This document shows positions 57,577 through 64,000 of a stretch of 64,000 nucleotides of DNA, one piece after another. The notes under the pieces are model-generated. The model had not been told where the DNA came from, ran no database searches, and saw only the letters and a list, made by a program, of their open reading frames with translations. The translations under genes were made by a program, and so were the position numbers. Position 1 is the stretch's first letter. Each line of letters begins with the position of its first letter. Where the stretch lies: NCBI RefSeq assembly GCF_050948215.1, contig NC_135152.1, positions 10,884,310 through 10,948,309 of the forward strand, given 5' to 3'. This DNA is from Halictus rubicundus. Lineage: Eukaryota; Arthropoda; Insecta; Hymenoptera; Halictidae.

Positions 57577-57992
57577 TAGACTGCGGATTTTATGCATTTA
57601 CGACAAAAATGGGTAAGCAGAATTTCAAGCAGTGGACATGTTAAAAAGATTTAAGGGCAGCAGCGCTTTAACACGTTAACTGCCATGTCACCCATATATG
57701 GGTGACGGAATTATTTGTCCAGGTTTTAAAATGAATTTTTACGTTAATATATTCATTGTACCAAATCTGATTAGGATCTGTAAAACACAACAAACTTGGA
57801 GGACTACACAATATCATACATTTAATTTTTTCATTTTTTATTTCATTAAATAATTTACTTTGATTTTATGGAGTTTTGGAGGTTTCTAGTTTGGCAGTCA
57901 AACTGTTAAAAGAAGAAAGAAATTTTTATTTCGCTCCTGTGTCTTGCAGTCAATGTAAATATTTTTTATTTTGCATAAATATCCGCAGTCTA
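57577..57992 (+). mobile_element. MITE family A, copy 14, with nested insertion
   Basis: The left end TAGACTGCGGATTTTATGCA and right end TTGCATAAATATCCGCAGTC then TA are perfect; TTAATAA and TTAATAAA words flank both sides. After removing the nested element the MITE is about 175 bp. It shares the CAGTGGACATGTTAAAAAGA box with the 20.2 kb copy. Confidence 0.9.
57668..57909 (-). mobile_element. piggyBac-like MITE nested in family A copy
   Basis: TTAA at 57668-57671 and 57906-57909; ends CACGTTAACTGCCATG and TGGCAGTCAAACTG. The palindrome GTCACCCATATATGGGTGAC lies near the left end. It aligns in inverted orientation with 32200-32412. The sequence on either side is continuous family A sequence. 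Confidence 0.85.
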
Positions 57993-58271
57993 TTAATAAA
58001 AGAAGAGTGCAGCAACTTTTCTCAATAATGCAAACTACCGTTTAGTAAAACGATTCCCCAAAAATTCCGTCTCCAAAAATAGTCATCGGAAGATCGGTAT
58101 AGCGACGATACGTTCGACCGTCAAAGCGTTAACGTCACTTCGCTGAATTTGCATGGAAAAATGATTAGGCGCTCGTCGACACGCGACGTGTATACGGTTA
58201 CAAACGGATTGTGAGTTTTCCAGCAGGTTTGACGCAGAACCCATAAAGACACGTTCCATATTTCCCTTCCA

Positions 58272-58290
58272 GTCTCTCTCTCTCTCTCTC
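58272..58290. repeat. (TC)n microsatellite
   Basis: About nine TC dinucleotides. Confidence 0.9.
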
Positions 58291-58635
58291 GATGCATTAA
58301 CATTACCGTGGCTAGTGACATGTCGAAATAGATATCTGCATGGAACTCGGCCAGTTGTACTACCGGTGCAAATAATTGTGTTATACGGGGACAGGGGCAG
58401 ATAACGATCGGCCGCAGATCGCTGGTATCCGCGTGTGAACGAAAGCACATGTACCATTGCCAGGACATTACCTTATCTGGCCTTCTCTCCTTTCGCCTTG
58501 AAGACTACCGTAGTAGTCCGCTCGTATAGATATCCGCGACAGACAAATGCCAGAGTAGCCGTGCGTGGAGGCCCCGTATCGCCGAACTAGCGAGTAAAAC
58601 GCTCGCGCGGGGACCAGATACGAGAGAACACGCGA

Positions 58636-58664
58636 GCGCGTCGAGTCGCGTCGCGTCGCGTCGC
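58636..58664. repeat. GTCGC pentamer repeat
   Basis: GTCGAGTCGCGTCGCGTCGC then GTCGC: five to six pentamers. Confidence 0.85.
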
Positions 58665-60708
58665 TAATTGCCGCGGCCGATTACTTGAACAATCTGCGGT
58701 ACAACAATCCGCGTGACGCCATTATGAAACCGCGGGCGCATCCGACGACAAAAGCAACAGCCGAGCGCCCGAGGGGCTCCTCGATATGGAATTCACGGCA
58801 GACTGTCGTTATCGCTGATAACGAGACGCAAACACACTGCAACCGGCCGACGATTGCTAAATCGGAGTCAGTTATAATTAGAAGAGGAAGCCGGGTGCAT
58901 CGCCGGGCAAAAATGTCTGCAGAACGACGCGCCAGAAGCGATTTTTATACCACGTTTACCGAGTGGAAGGAAACGACATGTTGCTCCAATTTGCGATGAC
59001 TAAACTATGGAATAGGCTGTCCATCTTTATGCACGATCTAAATTTTCTGCTGCAGTCGCGAGAAACAGGAGCCGTTGCGAAACATTGGCTGAATATGTGA
59101 CGATATTCTTAACACGCGAGCACTTGCTTCGACCGCAGGTCTGATATAGTTATAACTAACCAGCAGATCTTTACACAGAATGGAAATTGTGTTACACAAA
59201 AATTGATTTCTTCTCTCGACAATTGTAACGAGTTGCAAATAATGTACAGGTGATATTAAATTTCAGACAATAGTAGACAATTTTAGGGGGCGTCCTTGTC
59301 GCTTCGAAATCGACGACGGCCATTGAGAAAAAAAAAGTAAACGTCGGCTATTTTTGCAAGAACCGCTTTCTACGAGCGTTTCGACGAAACGTTCGGATGG
59401 CAGCCTTCTAAACGGTGTTTCGTGTCATTAATCACGGTTTCTCTTTGGCAGAAATCCGAGGGATCTATTCGGGCTCCTCCGATTCAATTGATCGATCCAC
59501 GACAGAGCGACGGTGACGTTCGGATACCCGGTGCCCGTCGATGAATCCATCAACGTCGTTCATTCTCACGCGAGCCCGTTACTCTAACAATCTTCTTTTT
59601 TATCGTAATTAACCCTATCGGACGACGGCCAAATGATACCCGTTTTCTTTCGCCTACCGCCGACGCCGTTAATTAAACTAATTGCGGCCCCGCGCGACTA
59701 ACCGCCGACTCATCATCGTCTTAGAAAGTATAGCCGATATTTTATTACGGACACCAATTACATTAACGTATTATGTTCGCGCGGGATGCCTGCAATTAAA
59801 ACGTATGTATGTACATATGTATGCGCAAATGAACCTCTCCTCGGGAACACCATTTCGGCTCACCTGAAATCGCAATCACCGTGTCCTGACCCGGCAGGAG
59901 ATTAATTGCACCGTGTCTATGGAAGACGAGCTGCGATGACTCGCTGTTTACCGAGCTACCATTCATTTCGCGTTTTAACGCTGATTTTATAATACTGCTG
60001 CTGCTGCGGTTGATTCGATCCTTCTCCTTCTCGCGAGCTAAAATGATCGGCTATTCACACTGCGAGCATCGGATTCAACTCATTGTGAGAGACAAATATA
60101 AAAAGTCCGGGAGACTTAGAGGAGTATATCCCGTAAACATTTCATCGACGAACGAAATTATGTAATCCCACGCTTTACGGTTACATTTCTGTTTGACTAA
60201 TGAAGCGCGGGGCAGCCGTGTTCGTGTCCGCTAACCAGTTTCCTGAAAATCGAGGGTCCGGCATCTAATTGGTATCACGGTAGCGTATAACCATGGAACA
60301 CTATACACGCGAAACGTCCGCTTTGCATGAAACGGTCATAACGTTAGAACAACCTTACGCCGCGCGCATTAATAAGAGCCGACAGCGCGCGGTGTGCATT
60401 GACATTAATTTGAAATCTGTTCCAGCAAGATCTTATCGATTTATTTCGAAAGCGAATCGTGCTTTAGCATACGCGGCGAACTTGGCGTCGATTCGACGCG
60501 GGTACGCAAGCACGTACGGCAACGCGAGTCTGCATTTATGGCCGCGATCGTGTACGTTCGCGTGAATCTGAAAACGTGACGGATAGCGTCCTACGCGGAA
60601 GAAAGCGAAAATTCACGACTCAACCGTGAATCGGACCAATTAAACACAACAGATCTGAAAACTGTATGTTGGCGGGAATTCAGCAGATGCTACACACACT
60701 TGATACAA

Positions 60709-61330
60709 AGGGGCTTCTGGGCTGAGGGACTATTCTGGTCGAAGGGACTTTTCTGATCTAAGGAACTACTCTCTAGGGTAATGGGCTTTTCTGGTCGAAG
60801 GGACCCTTGTGAGCTATAAGAGACTCTTCTGGATTTAGAAACTCTTCTGGGCTGAGGGACTACTCTCAGGTAAAGAGACTTCTGGACCTAGAAACTTTTC
60901 TGGGCTAAGGGACTCTTCTGGAACTAGAATCTCTCCTAGGCTAAGGGACTTTTCTGATCTAAGAGACTACTCTCTGGGCTAAGGGACTTTTCTGATCTAG
61001 GGGACTACTCTCTGAGCTAAGGGACTCTTCTGGACCTAGAAACTCTGCTGGGCTAAGGGACTCATCTGGAACTAGAATCTCTTCTGGTCTAAGGGACTAC
61101 TTTCTGGGCTAATGGACTTTTTTGTGCTAAGGGACTCTTCTGGGCTAAGGGACTCTCTTGGACCTCGAAACTCCTCTGGGCTAAGGAACCCTTCTGGATC
61201 TACACTCTTTTGGACCCAAGAATTCAAGCAAGGACCTTTACCCTCAGGGATTACCAATTGACTAGGGATCCCTTAACTAGTCCCTTCCCAGGGACTTTTT
61301 ATACCTAGAGATTCCTCTAAACGTAAACTC
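60709..61330. repeat. 18-bp minisatellite, degenerate, about 30 units
   Basis: The core unit resembles GGGCTAAGGGACTCTTCT, alternating with GGACCTAGAAACTCTTCT-type units. Because 18 is a multiple of three, the minus strand has an open stretch (61072-61257) reading SLSPEE-like hexapeptides. It is interrupted elsewhere, so a protein is unlikely. Units are diverged and order alternates, pointing to higher-order repeats of 36 bp. Confidence 0.85.
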
Positions 61331-61334
61331 CCAC

Positions 61335-62410
61335 ACTAGAACCCCCCAAGCTAGGGACCACCTAATCTACAAAATTTGAAAGCAGAAGACCGCCACATGT
61401 CACAAAACCTCAACACCTTGGACCTCTAAAATTCATTAATCTTCAGATATAGCTCTAGAAGCCCATCTCCCGCGTTTCTGAATTTGCAACTCTAATTCCG
61501 AATTCAATGATTTTTGAAGTTCAGCCTTTCGATCCAGAAGCTCTCAGTAGAGTCCAAGAACCCTGTCATCGGTCTCCGAATTTGTACGTTCCAAATTTCG
61601 TCTAAATCCAGAAACAGTTTCACCCATCGCAAGAGTTCGACTTGCCCGAATTCGGTTCCCCGACAGCAGATTGTTGATCCGACCCTGCCCTTAATTGATT
61701 CGAATTTGGCTCTCGGAAATTTTCCGGTTAATTCGGTTACTATCGTCGCCGTTCTGCGCGATCGTTCATCGTAGTTTATCGGGCGTGCACGGCGAAGTGT
61801 GAAGAGAGCTCGCGAAGAAGCGAACACGGAACAATCCGCGATTATCTCCGGTGTGAATTATACGGGCGAACAATGCCGAAGCAGACGAGGGCGCAACGGA
61901 ATCGCGCGACACATAATAAAATGAAATAAACGCCTCATTTACGCGCGCGAGCGCGCTCGTTAATGGCTCGCGAGCGCGATCTCTAATACGCGTCTCGTTA
62001 TGACGCGTTAATAGAAATGCATCGAGCCGCGGATACACCGTGTCCCGCATACAGATACACGCACGTATCCGACGCGACTATATAGAACGTAGATCAGCGT
62101 ACGCCGCAAAAGAAATTCTCATTCTGTCACGCCGTTGATGTGGATCACGTACGGTGGTACCTCATACCTCTCCCTCGTATCAGATTTTATCGTTCCGCGT
62201 GAAAGAATGAAAATTAACGAGCTGATTTAGGTCCCGGATTACTGCATATTGTGTCGGGAGGTTTCCGCACACGAAACCCGGCGGACTCTGCGTAAAACGT
62301 ACGCGTCTACGGTTACATATTACCTCGATGTAAGTCAACGTTATCTATCCGCCTCAACTTCCCGACCCGGCGCCGCGATTATCTTCGGTGCCAAAACCAA
62401 ATCGGTGTCA
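61335..62410. other. non-coding stretch, nothing definite
   Basis: No gene recognised. A palindromic CGCGCGAGCGCGCTCG word lies near 61943. Confidence 0.5.
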
Positions 62411-62417
62411 CCGACTT

Positions 62418-62560
62418 CCGGATACGCTCGATAACGACGATTAACCCTTAACTAGGTTTTGGTACGGTGTTGCGCAAGTAGACGTGTTTATTTCGAAGTG
62501 TGTTAACGGTCGAATGAAAATTTCAATCGGACGCTCGATAACGCCGATGAACCCTTAACC
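62418..62560 (+). repeat. imperfect tandem duplication near a TTAA element
   Basis: ACGCTCGATAACGACGATTA and ACGCTCGATAACGCCGATGA, each followed by ACCCTTAAC, lie about 110 bp apart. TTATTTCG..GTGTTAACGGTCGAATGAAAAT recurs in similar form (TTATTTCGATGATCGAATGAAAATTC) at about 62908-62933. This suggests duplicated target-flank sequence around the neighbouring element. Confidence 0.5.
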
Positions 62561-62891
62561 CTTCGCGGTCCGATACGATTTCTTTCATTTACTTCGAAGC
62601 TTCCTACAAAATAATACAGTTCCATTATATTCCTGTTAACCTATCCAGAACAAATAACAGACACCACAATTTTACTTCCAAACTTGACTGCCGAACGCCC
62701 CGCTCCCAAAATATCCTTCAAAATTAAATTGAATCGTTCTAATAAAAACTGCCATTGCTTTTGATGGTTTCCTACTCGAACTCTTTCGGATCGCGTAACT
62801 CCCTATGAAGTTCGGTTCGAGCAACCTGTAAAACTTAATGTTTAAAGACAGACGACGAGTGGACGACGCGACGTGGCGGTCAACGTGTTGC
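62555..62891. mobile_element. piggyBac-like MITE (CCCTTCGCGGTCCGATACG)
   Basis: TTAA at 62555-62558, then CCCTTCGCGGTCCGATACG. The opposite end GTGGCGGTCAACGTG then TTGC (decayed TTAA) is partly inverted to it. About 337 bp, AT-richer interior, no frame. Confidence 0.55.
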
Positions 62892-63139
62892 ACATTTATT
62901 TCGCAGCGTTATTTCGATGATCGAATGAAAATTCGGACCGCGGTTCGTCCGTCGCGACTCGCGTTCGAAATTTGATCGCGCATTGTCCGCTTATTATGCG
63001 AAACGAGGGAGAGGCGTAACACTTATATGCAAGATCGGTCCCGGACCGTATTAGAAAGCACGCTTTCCTTTTAAAAATCGCCGGCGCACCGAGGAACTCG
63101 CCAATTTTTCCCGATAGAGTGAAAGGAACACGGGCCGGT

Positions 63140-63161
63140 GCGGCGCGGCGCGGCGCGGCGA
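63140..63161. repeat. (GGCGC)n microsatellite
   Basis: Four CGGCG pentamers. Confidence 0.85.
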
Positions 63162-63412
63162 GAGCGATCAGTTTTCGCGGGATAAACGAATCCGTAATAG
63201 CCCTTTGTTAAGCCAAAGCCAGCCGTCTCATTAAACGTAAGCCGGGGCTGTTTAACTGCAACCTGCCGACCAGGCAGCAGCCGCTTTGACGTTGCAGTAT
63301 CAATTATGACGGGACGTGCATCAATTGAGACGAAACGGTCACGGCTCGTTTTTATCGAGTTTCTCATTATCGACAGCTACTTGCTTCGATACTCTCTCCT
63401 TCTTTCGACTAC

Positions 63413-63440
63413 CGTCGTCGTCGTCGTCGTCGTCGTCGTT
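63413..63440. repeat. (CGT)n microsatellite
   Basis: Nine CGT triplets. The poly-valine and poly-serine peptides predicted across it are artefacts. Confidence 0.95.
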
Positions 63441-64000
63441 GGCCACAGTTCGCGAGGCGTTCGTTTTATTTCACCGCCGCCGACCTATTGACGTTTTTAC
63501 CGCGGACTTCTCTCCGCGTTGGTTCCGCCGCCGTCCTGCAACGTTCTTGCGAACCTCGGGCTCGAGCCGCGAGTCGTTTAGAAAAAAACGAACACTTGCG
63601 TGCACTGATAACTGCACGCATGCCTGCGAACCGACTGCCGTATGATTAATGACGCTGCGACTGCGGCGTTATGATTGAGCCAGCTTTTCGAGTTTATATA
63701 ACTATACCAGCATAATATATACAACACGTACTACGTGGTATCCTGCTTAAACGTAATCCCCCAAACGCTTTGTGCTCGCGAAAATGTGAAAAATATTTTA
63801 TGAAGAATTCTGCAGGTGTTGCTCTCCCAAATAACCACATCTCTTTTCCTATTGCATCGCGCTGCTCGTGAAAAATGCGTTCAGATGTGTATTATAACCT
63901 GGCCGTCGAATGACCTTGAACGATCCTGAACCTCGAAATTGAAGGTCAAACTTCAACTTCGTGCCCGAGAAGAACACAAGCTTTGCGAAAGCTACGAGCA

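Larger units (their letters stand above)
58000..60700. other. non-coding stretch, nothing definite
   Basis: No gene recognised. An ATG frame at 60293-60565 (90 codons, good ACCATGG context) has no domain. A 104-codon frame at 58685-58999 likewise has none. Confidence 0.45.
62895..64000. other. non-coding stretch, nothing definite
   Basis: No gene recognised. CpG-rich up to 63660, AT-richer after. Confidence 0.5.

Noticed and set aside
60293..60565. 90-codon ATG frame with good start context
   Set aside because: No domain, no splice or promoter support; length is within chance for CpG-rich sequence.

Overview
The window looks like arthropod nuclear DNA, most probably from a hymenopteran (bee or ant type). 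The signs are abundant intact CpG dinucleotides in non-coding DNA, AT-rich patches full of small inverted-repeat transposons, TTAA-flanked elements with TTAACCCTTTGC-type ends, and no operon-like gene packing. The organism call is inference; no gene was recognised that could fix the species.

I recognise no complete gene and no convincing tRNA, rRNA, snRNA or CRISPR array. Open frames are short, occur on both strands at the density expected of random sequence, and mostly overlap one another. A few deserve mention as possible exons or gene fragments. The best is a minus-strand segment at 2941-3066: an acceptor, an in-frame reading and two alternative donors that both leave a multiple of three bases. 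The window is therefore best read as a gene desert or the inside of a very large intron.

What the window does hold is a rich record of small DNA transposons. (1) MITE family 'A' (ends TAGACTGCGGATTTTATGCA, about 120-250 bp) has at least 14 copies from 9.3 kb to 58 kb. (2) Several TTAA-flanked, piggyBac-like non-autonomous families are present (22.1, 31.2, 32.2, 38.1-38.7, 50.4, 51.5, 55.5, 57.7 and 62.6 kb). The 57.7 kb copy sits inside a family A element, which gives a relative age. (3) Family 'P' carries AACCTCGATTATCCGAAC ends and long outer inverted arms (3.3, 11.6 and 15.5 kb, with a remnant at 25.4 kb). (4) There are foldback elements at 18.9-19.1 kb (two head to tail) and 47.7-48.1 kb. 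(5) A 3' end of a non-LTR retrotransposon lies at 40.3 kb.

Between these lie microsatellites, an 18-bp minisatellite of about 600 bp at 60.7-61.3 kb, several two-copy tandem duplications of 100-190 bp, and unique-looking sequence. In that sequence I see nothing definite, although some of it may be regulatory. No novel multi-gene system could be supported.
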